Shown: in pieces, positions 5,545 to 12,278 of the stretch
Layout: every line of letters begins with the position of its first letter
How positions within the stretch are numbered: position 1 is the first letter of the stretch
Source of the DNA: Gemmatimonadota bacterium
Lineage (GTDB): Bacteria; Gemmatimonadota; Gemmatimonadetes; Gemmatimonadales; Gemmatimonadaceae
DNA: 15,320 bases
Direction of reading: 5' to 3'
NCBI GenBank assembly: GCA_028287225.1
Contig: JAQBPZ010000116.1
Coordinates: 1-15,320 of the forward strand
Position numbers and translations under genes: made by a program
The notes under the pieces: model-generated
What the model saw: only the letters and a program-made list of their open reading frames with translations
Databases searched by the model: none
Told to the model about the DNA's origin: nothing

Positions 5545-7713
5545 TCAGCGGCTCGCCGGCTCCGGCGCCTCCGTCCAGCGCCGCACGCTGCCGTCGATCA
5601 TGCGAAGCACGCGCACCAGCCGCTCGGCCCGCGCGCGGAGCAGGGGCGGCACCGGTTCCTCCGCCGCCTCCACCGACGACATCGACGGCAGCGGCGACGG
5701 CATCTCGTGCCGCGTGACCGCCTCCGCGAGCTCGTCCAGGCGCCCGCCCACGCTCGCGGTGAAGGGCTGCAGCGCGCTCGCGGCCGCGGGCGACGCATGC
5801 CGGGCCAGCGCGAGCGACGCGGTCGACGCGGTGAAGCGGCGCAGGAATGTCAGCAGGGACAGCGCCGGCGCGAGGTCGTCCGAGGCTCCCGCGTGCTCGC
5901 CCATGAGCCGCTGGAACGACTCCTCCGCGTTCACCATCGCGAGCCCGATGCGCCGGCGCGATGCGCGCAGCTGCTCGCCGGCCTCGTCGGATCGGTCGTC
6001 GAAGAGCGAGCCCACGCAGCGCAGGTAGTCCGCGTTGGCGCGCAGCGCCGCCGCCAGGTAGCCCGGGAGCCGCCGCCACTCCGGGCTCGGCCAGAGCAGT
6101 CGCGCGCCGGCCAGCGCCAGCGCGCCGCCGAGCAGGGTGTTCACCACGCGGACGCCCGCCAGGTGCCAGTCGCCGACGCTCGCCTCCGCCAGCAGCACGA
6201 AGGTCGGCGTGAGGAAGATGGAGTACGCCGCGTAGTTGAGCGGCATGAGCGCGACGCAGGTCGCGGCGAACACGAACGACAGCACCAGGATGGCGCGCGG
6301 GTCGTGGAACAGCGCCCCCAGCGCCGCCGTCAGCAGCCCGCCGATCACCGTTCCGATGACGCGCTGCAGCGCGCGGTGCGTGGTGGCGCCGGTGTAGGGC
6401 TGCATGATCACGATGACCGTGATGGTCATCCAGTAGCCGTACTGCAGGTGCAGTGCGTTGGTCAGCAGGACGGCGACCGCGCTCACGACCGCCACGCGCA
6501 GCGCGTAGTGCAGGATCACGGAGTCCGGCGTGAGGATCGCGCGCACCACGGCGAGCGGCGACGCCGGCTCCTCCTCGCCGCCGCCGCCGTCGGGCACGGG
6601 GAACTCCGTCGTCGCACCCGGCCCGTTGCCCAGCGTGGACACCGCGACCACCGCGGTCTCGGCGAACCGCGCGGCGCGGTCGAGGATCGACGCCGCATGG
6701 AGGTAGTGGATCCACGTCTCTTCCTGCCTCACTTCGGCGTCCACCGTGCGCTCGACGAGTGTGCGGAGCGGCTCCCCGCTCCAGCCGAGCGGAATCGATG
6801 GGGTGTCCGTCTCCGCCTCCACCGCCACCGCGATCGCGCGCGCGGTCGCGGCGATCCGCGACAGTGCCTCGAGCACGAGCCGCTGCGCCTCGACATCCCG
6901 TCGGACCGGCGGGATCGTCTCGATGGCCTCCACGACGCCGACCGCGAACCCGAACATCTGGTCGCACAGGTCGCCGAGCACCAGCAGCTGCTCGCCGCGG
7001 CCGGAGGCGCCAGGGCGTCCGCGGCGCAGCTGCGTGAGCACGCCACGCGCATGCTCCAGCGCGTTGCGCACGACGGCGCTGCCGACCGGCACCTCGGGCC
7101 GCGACGTGGGCGTGGCGCGCGCCATCGCATTCACCATCTCGTCGAGCAGCGCCGCGAGCGCGGTATAGCACGCCGCCACCGCCACGCGCGCCGGACGGTA
7201 CGGGCGCAGCGGCCAGAGGAGCAGCGCCACCACCATGGCCCACAGTCCCCCGAGCATCCCGAGCCCGGCGCGCCCGAGCGCGTCGCCGAGCGTGGCGGCG
7301 GGATAGGCGAGCGCGATGACGAACGTGGACAGCGACGCCCCGCCGATGCTCGCCCCCGATGCACCCCACACGCGCGCCAGGCAGCAGACGACGGCCACGG
7401 CGAAGGTCACCGGCACGGCGATCCAGATGCTCGCGCCTGCGAGGCTCCCGATGAGCATGGCCATGGCGGTCCCCGCGACCACCGCCAGCATCGCGGTCGC
7501 GCGGTCGCGGTAGGCGCCGCCCCTGTCGGACAGGGCGGCGTTGAATCCGCCCAGGCTGAGCCAGGTGCCACCCTGGCTGCCGAGCAGCATCGCGACCGCC
7601 AGCGGGCCCACGGTCGCGACGGCCGCCCGGATGCCGGCGGCATACGCGGGCCGCGTCGGCGCGAGTGTCGTCGCGGCGCGGACGGTAGAGAGGGTTCGAT
7701 CGAGCGTGGCCAT
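5545..7713 (-). CDS. FUSC-family (YccS/aromatic-acid-exporter-like) membrane protein
   Basis: This 722-residue inner-membrane protein has two hydrophobic blocks. The first (about 25-175) holds five or six helices, and a long cytoplasmic helical region follows (about 175-420). The second block (about 425-560) carries the FUSC signature (YWMTITVIVIMQPYTG, then RALQRVIGTVIGG), and a cytoplasmic C-terminal part follows (560-722). FUSC proteins include aromatic carboxylate exporters (AaeB) and the uncharacterised YccS; the substrate here is unknown. The ATG at 7713 is 9 bp after the fdhD stop. TAGCTT lies at -12 to -7 of this ATG, overlapping the fdhD stop codon, so the gene may also have its own leaderless transcript. 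No Shine-Dalgarno site is visible. The stop faces the protease gene across a palindrome. Confidence 0.87.
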   Translation of the reverse strand: MATLDRTLSTVRAATTLAPTRPAYAAGIRAAVATVGPLAVAMLLGSQGGTWLSLGGFNAALSDRGGAYRDRATAMLAVVAGTAMAMLIGSLAGASIWIAVPVTFAVAVVCCLARVWGASGASIGGASLSTFVIALAYPAATLGDALGRAGLGMLGGLWAMVVALLLWPLRPYRPARVAVAACYTALAALLDEMVNAMARATPTSRPEVPVGSAVVRNALEHARGVLTQLRRGRPGASGRGEQLLVLGDLCDQMFGFAVGVVEAIETIPPVRRDVEAQRLVLEALSRIAATARAIAVAVEAETDTPSIPLGWSGEPLRTLVERTVDAEVRQEETWIHYLHAASILDRAARFAETAVVAVSTLGNGPGATTEFPVPDGGGGEEEPASPLAVVRAILTPDSVILHYALRVAVVSAVAVLLTNALHLQYGYWMTITVIVIMQPYTGATTHRALQRVIGTVIGGLLTAALGALFHDPRAILVLSFVFAATCVALMPLNYAAYSIFLTPTFVLLAEASVGDWHLAGVRVVNTLLGGALALAGARLLWPSPEWRRLPGYLAAALRANADYLRCVGSLFDDRSDEAGEQLRASRRRIGLAMVNAEESFQRLMGEHAGASDDLAPALSLLTFLRRFTASTASLALARHASPAAASALQPFTASVGGRLDELAEAVTRHEMPSPLPSMSSVEAAEEPVPPLLRARAERLVRVLRMIDGSVRRWTEAPEPASR

Positions 7714-7722
7714 GTGCGAAAG

Positions 7723-8562
7723 CTAGAGCCGCACCCGGTCCGCGTGTGAGTATACCGTCACCCGGTCGTCTCGCGCGAACCCCGCCAGCGCGATGTTCGA
7801 CGCGTGCGCCACGCGCACCGCGAGCGCGGTGGGCGCCGAGACCGCCGCCAGCAGCGGCACGCCGAGTACCGCGGCCTTCTGCACCAGCTCGAAGCTGCCC
7901 CGGCTCGTGATCACCACGAACCCCTCGCTCGCGGCGATCTTCGCCCGAACGAGCGCTCCCACGAGCTTGTCGAGCGCGTTGTGCCGCCCCACGTCCTCGC
8001 GCACGAGCTCCAGCGTGCCGTCCGCGCGTGCCCAGCCGGCCGCGTGCACCGCGCCCGTCAGCTCGTTGAGCGGCTGCCGCGACCGGAGCGCACGCATCGC
8101 TGAGGTGACGGCCGCGGCGCTGATGGCGACGCCGGACGCCACCACCGGGAGCTCGCGCAGCACCTGGTCCACGCTCTCCGTTCCGCAGATGCCGCAGCCC
8201 GTGCGCCCGGACAGTCGCCGGCTCCGCCGGCCCGCGCCGTCCGCGATCTCGGACGGCACCTCGAGCTGGAGCTCGACGCCGCGGCTGTACCGCACCACCG
8301 CGATCCGGGTGAGCTGCTCGGGCCGCGCCACCAGACCTTCGGTGAGCGAGAAGCCCACCGCGAAGTCCTCCAGGTCGTCGGGCGTGGCCATCATCACGGC
8401 GTGCGCCGCGCCGTTGTACGCGATGGTCACGGGCGTCTCCTCAGCGAGACGCTCCTCCAGCACCTCGCGCCCGCCCGGCGTGATGCGCACTCCCCCGGCG
8501 AGCACGCTCGGCTGCGCGTAACCGAGCCGCTGCATCGAGACGGCATCGAAGAGTGAGGTCAT
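7723..8562 (-). CDS. fdhD: formate dehydrogenase accessory sulfurtransferase FdhD
   Basis: FdhD passes sulfur to the molybdenum (bis-MGD) cofactor before its insertion into formate dehydrogenase. The product has 279 residues. The catalytic pair is in GRTGCGICGTES with C123 and C126. Other family stretches are EETPVTIAYNG (41-51), DDLEDFAVGFSLTEGLV (62-78), AAGWARADG, REDVGRHNALDKLVG and the C-terminal SRGSFELVQKAA, LAAVSAPTALAVRVA and LAGFARDDRVTVYS segments. The ATG at 8562 is chosen because TATCCT sits exactly at -12 to -7, suggesting a leaderless mRNA; an ATG 9 codons in is the alternative. No formate dehydrogenase subunit is in the window, but the OFA-type carrier directly upstream fits formate or oxalate metabolism. 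The FUSC gene follows after 9 bp. Confidence 0.93.
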   Translation of the reverse strand: MTSLFDAVSMQRLGYAQPSVLAGGVRITPGGREVLEERLAEETPVTIAYNGAAHAVMMATPDDLEDFAVGFSLTEGLVARPEQLTRIAVVRYSRGVELQLEVPSEIADGAGRRSRRLSGRTGCGICGTESVDQVLRELPVVASGVAISAAAVTSAMRALRSRQPLNELTGAVHAAGWARADGTLELVREDVGRHNALDKLVGALVRAKIAASEGFVVITSRGSFELVQKAAVLGVPLLAAVSAPTALAVRVAHASNIALAGFARDDRVTVYSHADRVRL

Positions 8563-8568
8563 GGATGC

Positions 8569-8574
8569 AGGATA
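8569..8574 (-). promoter_or_regulatory. TATCCT -10 box, putative leaderless fdhD promoter
   Basis: On the minus strand TATCCT occupies -12 to -7 relative to the fdhD ATG, so transcription would start at or next to the A of ATG. A weak TTCGCG (8599-8594) is the best -35 candidate, at a long 19-bp spacing. The pattern matches the TANNNT rule described for leaderless genes in Deinococcus and Actinobacteria. Confidence 0.5.
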
Positions 8575-8591
8575 GCGGTGCGACGGGCGTC

Positions 8592-8648
8592 CGCGCGAAC
8601 GGCCCGCCGAGCAGGATGGCATCCCCCGGCGGGCCGTTCATTCGCGCG
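8592..8648. terminator. long GC-rich hairpin between the carrier operon and fdhD
   Basis: A 13-bp perfect stem (8597-8609 with 8627-8639, 17-nt loop) extends outward by five more pairs (8592-8596 with 8644-8648) across a four-base bulge. It lies 22 bp after the stop of the small carrier subunit and before fdhD, both on the minus strand, so it probably ends the carrier transcript. It has no T-tract. It also covers the place where an fdhD -35 would lie. Confidence 0.6.
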
Positions 8649-8670
8649 GGCACCCCGACCGCGGAGGCGA

Positions 8671-8820
8671 CTACCTGAACAGCGCCATCGACTTGATGAT
8701 CGTCTGCGACACGCCCCACGCCAGCGGAATGCCCACCGCGAGCCATGCGAGCGCGATCGAGAGCGGCGAGGAGCGGCCGTCGTCGGTTGCCATGCGGGTG
8801 TCTCGGCTGGGGGAGGTCAT
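8671..8820 (-). CDS. single-helix partner of the OFA-family carrier (MFS small subunit)
   Basis: This is a 49-residue protein with a hydrophilic N-terminus and one hydrophobic segment, SIALAWLAVGIPLAWGVSQT (21-40), ending in IIKSMALFR. The AWLxVGIPLAWGV pattern matches the tiny proteins found beside oxalate/formate antiporter-type MFS genes and annotated as MFS transporter small subunit; I recall this from memory and have not searched. Its ATG (8820) overlaps the stop of the carrier gene (ATGA, 8817-8820), giving coupled translation and probably fixed stoichiometry. A second in-frame ATG at residue 10 is possible. It presumably packs against or stabilises the carrier in the inner membrane. 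Confidence 0.8.
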   Translation of the reverse strand: MTSPSRDTRMATDDGRSSPLSIALAWLAVGIPLAWGVSQTIIKSMALFR

Positions 8821-10229
8821 GCGGCCACCGGTGTGCCGGCGCGCTGCGCGGAGCCCACGGGCAGCGGACGGACCAGCGCGTTGGCGATGAAGCCCACGAT
8901 GAGCAGCGACGCCATGATGTACATGGTCGTGTTGTACGACGCGGCCTTCGCCACGCCATGCGAGATCTGGTACTCGCGGATGTAGTTCACGAGGATCGGT
9001 CCGGCGAGGCCCGCAGCGGACCACGCGGTGAGGATCCGCCCGTGGATCGCGCCCACCTGCACGGTGCCGAACAGGTCGCGCAGGTAGGCCGGGATCGTCG
9101 CGAACCCGCCGCCGTACATCGAGAGGATCACCGCGTACAGCGCGACGAACACGCCGACGTTGCGCACGCCGATCGTCGGCACCGCGAAGTAGAGCAGCGC
9201 CCCCAGCGCGAAGAAGATCATGTACGTGGGCTTGCGGCCGATCTTGTCCGACGTCGTGGACCAGATGAAGCGGCCGGCCATGTTGCAGAGCGACAGCAGC
9301 CCCACGAAGCCCGCGGCCGCCGCCGCCGTGATGCGTCCCGTGAATACCTCCTGGATCATCGCCGATGCCTGCCCCAGCACGCCGATGCCCGCCGTCACGT
9401 TGCAGAACAGCGCCAGCCACAGCAGCCAGAACTGTGGCGTGCGCCAGGCTTCGTTCACCGGCACCTGCCGCAGCGACGCCTGCCTGGACGCCGCCGTGGA
9501 GGTGGCGCTGGCGGACCGCTGCTCCGTCGTGTGTGCCAGCGGACGTCCGGCGGCGCTCCCCGCCGGTGCCGCGGACGCGGCCGGAAGGCGCACCAGGAAC
9601 ACGCCGATCATCATGAACAGGAAGTAGCCGATGCCCATCGTGACGAAGGTCTCCGTCAGTCCGTGCGTCCGGCTGTCCCTGAAGTGGCTCATGAGCGCCA
9701 CGGACAGCGGCGATGCCACCATCGCGCCGCCGCCGAAGCCCATGATGGCGAGGCCGGTCGCCATGCCCGGGCGGTCGGGGAACCACTTGATGAGCGTCGA
9801 CACCGGGGAGATGTAGCCAAGCCCCAGGCCGATGCCGCCGAGCACACCGTAGCCGAGCAGAAGCAGCCACAACTGGTGCGTCGAGATGCCGAGGGCCCCG
9901 ATGAGGAACCCGCCACCGAAGCAGCACGCCGAAACGAACATCGCCTTGCGCGGCCCCACCCGCTCCAGCCACGCACCCCAGATCGCGGCGGAGAGTCCAA
10001 GGAACACGATCGCGATGCTGAAGATCCAGCCGAGGGTGCTGAGCTTCCAGTCGTCCGGCGACGCGGCGGCGCCGCCGATCACCTTGCTCAGCGGCAGGTT
10101 GAACACGCTGAAGGCGTAGGCCTGGCCGATGGACAGGTGGATCGCGAGCGCCGCGGGCGGAACCAGCCAGCGGCTGTACTGTGCTGGCGCGATGCTGTGC
10201 TCGCGATCCAGGAACGAGAGGAGTGCCAC
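8817..10229 (-). CDS. OFA-family MFS transporter (oxalate/formate antiporter type)
   Basis: This 470-residue, 12-helix inner-membrane carrier belongs to the oxalate:formate antiporter family of the major facilitator superfamily. An MFS motif A-like loop GAWLERVGPRK is at 85-95. The family-typical GYISPVSTLIKWFPDRPGMATG and GFGGGAMV lie in helices 4-5. The central loop is Ser/Ala/Thr-rich, followed by TPQFWLLW. The second-half motif is STTSDKIGRKP. Family substrates include oxalate, formate, lactate and pyruvate; fdhD nearby favours formate or oxalate, but this is inference. The GTG at 10229 is supported by GGAGG at 10243-10239 with a 9-nt spacer. The stop overlaps the small-subunit start. Confidence 0.9.
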   Translation of the reverse strand: MALLSFLDREHSIAPAQYSRWLVPPAALAIHLSIGQAYAFSVFNLPLSKVIGGAAASPDDWKLSTLGWIFSIAIVFLGLSAAIWGAWLERVGPRKAMFVSACCFGGGFLIGALGISTHQLWLLLLGYGVLGGIGLGLGYISPVSTLIKWFPDRPGMATGLAIMGFGGGAMVASPLSVALMSHFRDSRTHGLTETFVTMGIGYFLFMMIGVFLVRLPAASAAPAGSAAGRPLAHTTEQRSASATSTAASRQASLRQVPVNEAWRTPQFWLLWLALFCNVTAGIGVLGQASAMIQEVFTGRITAAAAAGFVGLLSLCNMAGRFIWSTTSDKIGRKPTYMIFFALGALLYFAVPTIGVRNVGVFVALYAVILSMYGGGFATIPAYLRDLFGTVQVGAIHGRILTAWSAAGLAGPILVNYIREYQISHGVAKAASYNTTMYIMASLLIVGFIANALVRPLPVGSAQRAGTPVAA

Positions 10230-10238
10230 GGACGTTGT

Positions 10239-10243
10239 CCTCC
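10239..10243 (-). promoter_or_regulatory. Shine-Dalgarno site of the OFA carrier
   Basis: GGAGG on the minus strand, 9 nt before the GTG at 10229, decides the start of the carrier gene. Confidence 0.65.
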
Positions 10244-10314
10244 GGAAGGCGTGAACGGCAGTCGAGCCAGGGGCAGGCTGCGCGGACTCTGGCGAGGTGC
10301 TCGGCCAGACGGGA

Positions 10315-10381
10315 CCTCCACATACCCGCGCAACACGCGGGCCCGTATGCTTGTTCCCGCTCGCGGAACGTATGTTGGAGG
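10315..10381 (+). promoter_or_regulatory. candidate structured leader (three-way junction) at a start codon
   Basis: On the plus strand CCTCCACATAC (10315-10325) pairs with GTATGTTGGAGG (10370-10381) to give 11 base pairs with a single bulged T. Inside lie two hairpins: CCGCG/CGCGG (10326-10330 with 10336-10340, loop CAACA) and GTTCC/GGAAC (10353-10357 with 10365-10369). The outer stem and the two inner stems meet without spacers on two sides, forming a three-way junction. The GGAGG closing the stem touches the ATG at 10382. CATAC can instead pair with a nearer GTATG (10345-10349). It could be an RNA control element or a DNA operator for the two divergent genes. The same repeats are also present in the minus-strand leader of the carrier gene. 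Confidence 0.45.
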
Positions 10382-10714
10382 ATGCATGGCTCCGGCATCC
10401 CCGAATCCCAACCCCCGGCCTGGCTCCTCGGCCGCTGGCGCCTCGTCCACGCGGCGGCGGCCCTCGGGTTCACCCCCGGTACGCGAATGGAGTTTCGTGC
10501 GGGCGGGGAGCTCCGCTACGTCATCCCGATTGACGGGCGAGAGCAGGTGATCAACCTCGTCTACCGGGTGGAGGGCGACATCCTCCGCACCGAGAACCCG
10601 CTCGCGCCGCACGCCACCGCGACTCCCCTGCGGCAGGGACCGGGCGATACGCTCGTGCTGGACTTCGCCGACAGTCCGGCAGTCCTCGTTCGCGAGGTCC
10701 GCGATGCATGGTGA
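10382..10714 (+). CDS. small lipocalin-like protein, unknown function
   Basis: This encodes a 110-residue protein with alternating polar and hydrophobic strands. LLGRWRLV (15-22) resembles the conserved G-x-W strand opening lipocalin-like barrels; MEFRAGGELRYVIPI, INLVYRVEGDILRTENP, GDTLVLDF and AVLVREV follow as further strands. There is no signal peptide, so it is probably cytoplasmic. A ligand is not evident. ATG 10382 is directly preceded by GGAGG with no spacer, which is poor for ribosome binding. TATGTT at -11 to -6 could instead be a -10 box of a leaderless transcript. Both features lie in the inverted-repeat region. The gene is divergent from the OFA carrier. No firm family name. Confidence 0.68.
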   Translation: MHGSGIPESQPPAWLLGRWRLVHAAAALGFTPGTRMEFRAGGELRYVIPIDGREQVINLVYRVEGDILRTENPLAPHATATPLRQGPGDTLVLDFADSPAVLVREVRDAW

Positions 10715-10868
10715 CGGCCAGCGGAGACGGCATGCTGCTCCTCGCGCTGCTCCCGCCGATCGCGCGCGCGTCTGGAAGGGCGCGCCGGCGTGCAGGCACC
10801 TTGCCCGGCACCGCACCGCCTCTCACCTTGCGGGCGCCTCGTCATTTCCTCCAACCCGGCAGGACGAC
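10715..10868. other. intergenic gap without recognised features
   Basis: This 154-bp gap between the lipocalin-like gene and the acetyltransferase-like gene shows no convincing coding sequence. The frame continuing upstream from the acetyltransferase start is Arg/Ala-rich and looks non-coding. AGGA at 10861-10864 may be the ribosome binding site of the next gene. Confidence 0.4.
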
Positions 10869-11171
10869 ATGGACCACGCCGCTCCCCGCGTCACCAACAA
10901 CACCGCGGCCGGCCAGTTCGAGATCCGCAGCGAGGCCGGCGTATCCGTCCTCAAGTACCGCCACGTCGGCGGCGTGCTCGACCTCGTGCATACCGAGGTG
11001 CCGGACGCCCTCGAGGGAAAGGGCTACGGCAAGGCGCTCGTGGAGGGCGCGCTGGACTTCGCGCGCGCCGAGCACGTGAAGATCATCCCCTCGTGCCCGT
11101 TCGTGAAGCATTACGTCGAGCGGCATCCCGAGACGGCGTCGCTGGTCGCCGACGCGCCGACCGAGCGGTGA
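10869..11171 (+). CDS. GCN5-related N-acetyltransferase-like protein (YjdJ/NATD1 type)
   Basis: This compact 100-residue protein belongs to the minimal acetyltransferase family related to YjdJ and human NATD1. The strands NTAAGQFEIRSEAG and VLKYRHVGGVLDLVHTEVP (about 28-46) lead to the acetyl-CoA pyrophosphate loop EGKGYGKALVEGALDFAR (49-66). KIIPSCPFVKHYVERHPE (71-88) is the diagnostic C-terminal segment. Members of this family are about 90-100 residues, so it is full length. The substrate is unknown. The ATG at 10869 has AGGA four nt upstream; earlier in-frame codons would add low-complexity sequence. It stands alone between two unrelated plus-strand genes. Confidence 0.88.
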   Translation: MDHAAPRVTNNTAAGQFEIRSEAGVSVLKYRHVGGVLDLVHTEVPDALEGKGYGKALVEGALDFARAEHVKIIPSCPFVKHYVERHPETASLVADAPTER

Positions 11172-11210
11172 TGCAGACGCGCGGCGCGGTCTCCTGAGCG
11201 CCTGCCCCTC

Positions 11211-11876
11211 GTGCTGACCGTGGCGCGCGACGTCGAGCGCCCCGAGCCGCGATGGCCGGCCATCATCGCCGTCGCCGCCGCGGCGGCGCTGCACTTCGCC
11301 CTGCCCGAGTCCCTGCGCTTCGGCCCCCCGTGGGTGATCGCCGGCGTGGTGGGCGTGCTCCTCACCGCCGCGTTCGTCGCACGCGCCCGCGGCTCCGAGC
11401 GCGGGAACGAGATGGCCGGCTGGGGCATCCTCGTCGTCCTCACCATCGGCCTGTTGTACGGACTCGGCATGCTGATCGCCGGCCTCGTGCACCATTCCAC
11501 CGCCGCCCCCGCCCTGCTGCGCTCGGCGGGCGTCCTCTGGACGACGAACGTGCTGGTCTTCGCCACCTGGTACTGGCGCCTCGACGAGGGCGGGCCGAAC
11601 GAGCGCGAGCGACGCGAGGCCCACACGCAGGGCGCATTCCTCTTTCCGCAGATGACCTTCGCGCCCGCGGGTGGTGACGATTCGCTCGCGGAGCGCGAGC
11701 GCTGGCGGCCGGGATTCGTCGACTACCTGTTCGTCGCCTTCAACACGAGCACCGCCTTCTCCCCCACCGACGTGCCGGTGCTCTCACGGTGGGGCAAGGG
11801 CGCCATGATGATCCAGTCGGTCATCTCGTTCACGACGGTCGTGCTGATCGCTGCCCGCGCCGTGAACATCCTCTAG
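11211..11876 (+). CDS. integral membrane protein, DUF1345-like
   Basis: This encodes a 221-residue protein with about six hydrophobic segments (17-30, 40-57, 70-93, 106-121, 168-186, 199-219). The C-terminal part DYLFVAFNTSTAFSPTDVPV (171-190), followed by a helix ending in ARAVNIL, resembles the last two helices of DUF1345-type membrane proteins and looks like a two-helix pore with a re-entrant TSTAFSPTD loop. Transport or channel function is inference. The GTG at 11211 is used; a second GTG at 11220 is equally possible, and neither has a Shine-Dalgarno site. The soluble loop 124-167 is charged. Its TAG lies 8 bp from the TAG of the convergent small-protein gene, both within the imperfect palindrome CTAGC..GCTAG. 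Confidence 0.78.
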   Translation: MLTVARDVERPEPRWPAIIAVAAAAALHFALPESLRFGPPWVIAGVVGVLLTAAFVARARGSERGNEMAGWGILVVLTIGLLYGLGMLIAGLVHHSTAAPALLRSAGVLWTTNVLVFATWYWRLDEGGPNERERREAHTQGAFLFPQMTFAPAGGDDSLAERERWRPGFVDYLFVAFNTSTAFSPTDVPVLSRWGKGAMMIQSVISFTTVVLIAARAVNIL

Positions 11877-11884
11877 CAGCTGCG

Positions 11885-12184
11885 CTAGTCGGCGGGCCCC
11901 CCGGCCTGGTCTTCCACGCGGCGCTCGGGGGCCGGCGGGACCGGCGCGGCGCGCATGCACCATCGCTCGATCTCGAACGCGGACATCGTCCGCCAGTCGG
12001 GCGGGTAGGGCGCCAGGCGCCGCTTGTCGCCGTCGGCCGACTCGAACACGAGCCAGCCACCGCGGCGCCGGTCATTCTCGAGAATGCGGGACAGCGTCTT
12101 CGAGAGCGTCGGACTGGCGATCTCGCGCACGGTCCACTCCAGCCCCACGGTGTCGAGAAAGGTGCGCGACGGGTTGGGGTACAT
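11885..12184 (-). CDS. small protein, RTF/GW-FE family (copy B), unknown function
   Basis: This 99-residue protein is related to the plus-strand protein at 4035-4382. It begins with RTFLDTVGLEW (7-17) and contains GGWLVFESADGDKRRLAPYP (42-61), then a W, an acidic helix (AFEIERW) and AAPVPP. The shared residues RTFxD, GW..FE, RR.AP.P..W and A.(L/V)PP span nearly the whole core, so the two are homologues. There is no signal peptide or membrane segment. The C-terminal tail (PERRVEDQAGGPAD) is variable. The ATG at 12184 has no Shine-Dalgarno site, but a promoter fits upstream at 12246-12218. Function unknown. Confidence 0.75.
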   Translation of the reverse strand: MYPNPSRTFLDTVGLEWTVREIASPTLSKTLSRILENDRRRGGWLVFESADGDKRRLAPYPPDWRTMSAFEIERWCMRAAPVPPAPERRVEDQAGGPAD

Positions 12185-12217
12185 GGCGGGATCGGGGAGG
12201 GAAGCGGGCGGCCCCGA

Positions 12218-12246
12218 AACATAAGGCCAAAGGTCGAGACCGCCAA
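12218..12246 (-). promoter_or_regulatory. sigma-70-type promoter of small protein copy B
   Basis: On the minus strand TTGGCG (12246-12241) and TATGTT (12223-12218) are separated by 17 bp, each matching 4 of 6 consensus positions. Transcription would start near 12211, about 27 nt before the ATG. This stands out in such GC-rich sequence. Confidence 0.5.
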
Positions 12247-12278
12247 CTGCGCCGATACGCCGCGCCCCCCTTCCGGTG

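Noticed and set aside
5482..7749. 755-codon open frame on the plus strand
   Set aside because: It is antisense to the FUSC gene, whose membrane helices and signature are clear. The product is Arg/His-rich low complexity.
8745..10550. 601-codon open frame on the plus strand
   Set aside because: It lies antisense to the OFA carrier and has no recognisable domain.
10386..10550. Alternative 54-residue frame from the ATG 4 nt after GGAGG
   Set aside because: The Pro/Ser/Arg-rich product lacks any pattern, while the frame from 10382 gives regular beta strands.
10704..10868. 55-residue N-terminal extension of the acetyltransferase-like protein
   Set aside because: Low-complexity sequence outside the family's length range of about 100 residues; AGGA precedes the ATG at 10869.
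11873..11888. CTAGC..GCTAG palindrome as an operator or attachment site
   Set aside because: It consists of the two convergent TAG stop codons and neighbouring bases, with only five-base arms; chance is sufficient.
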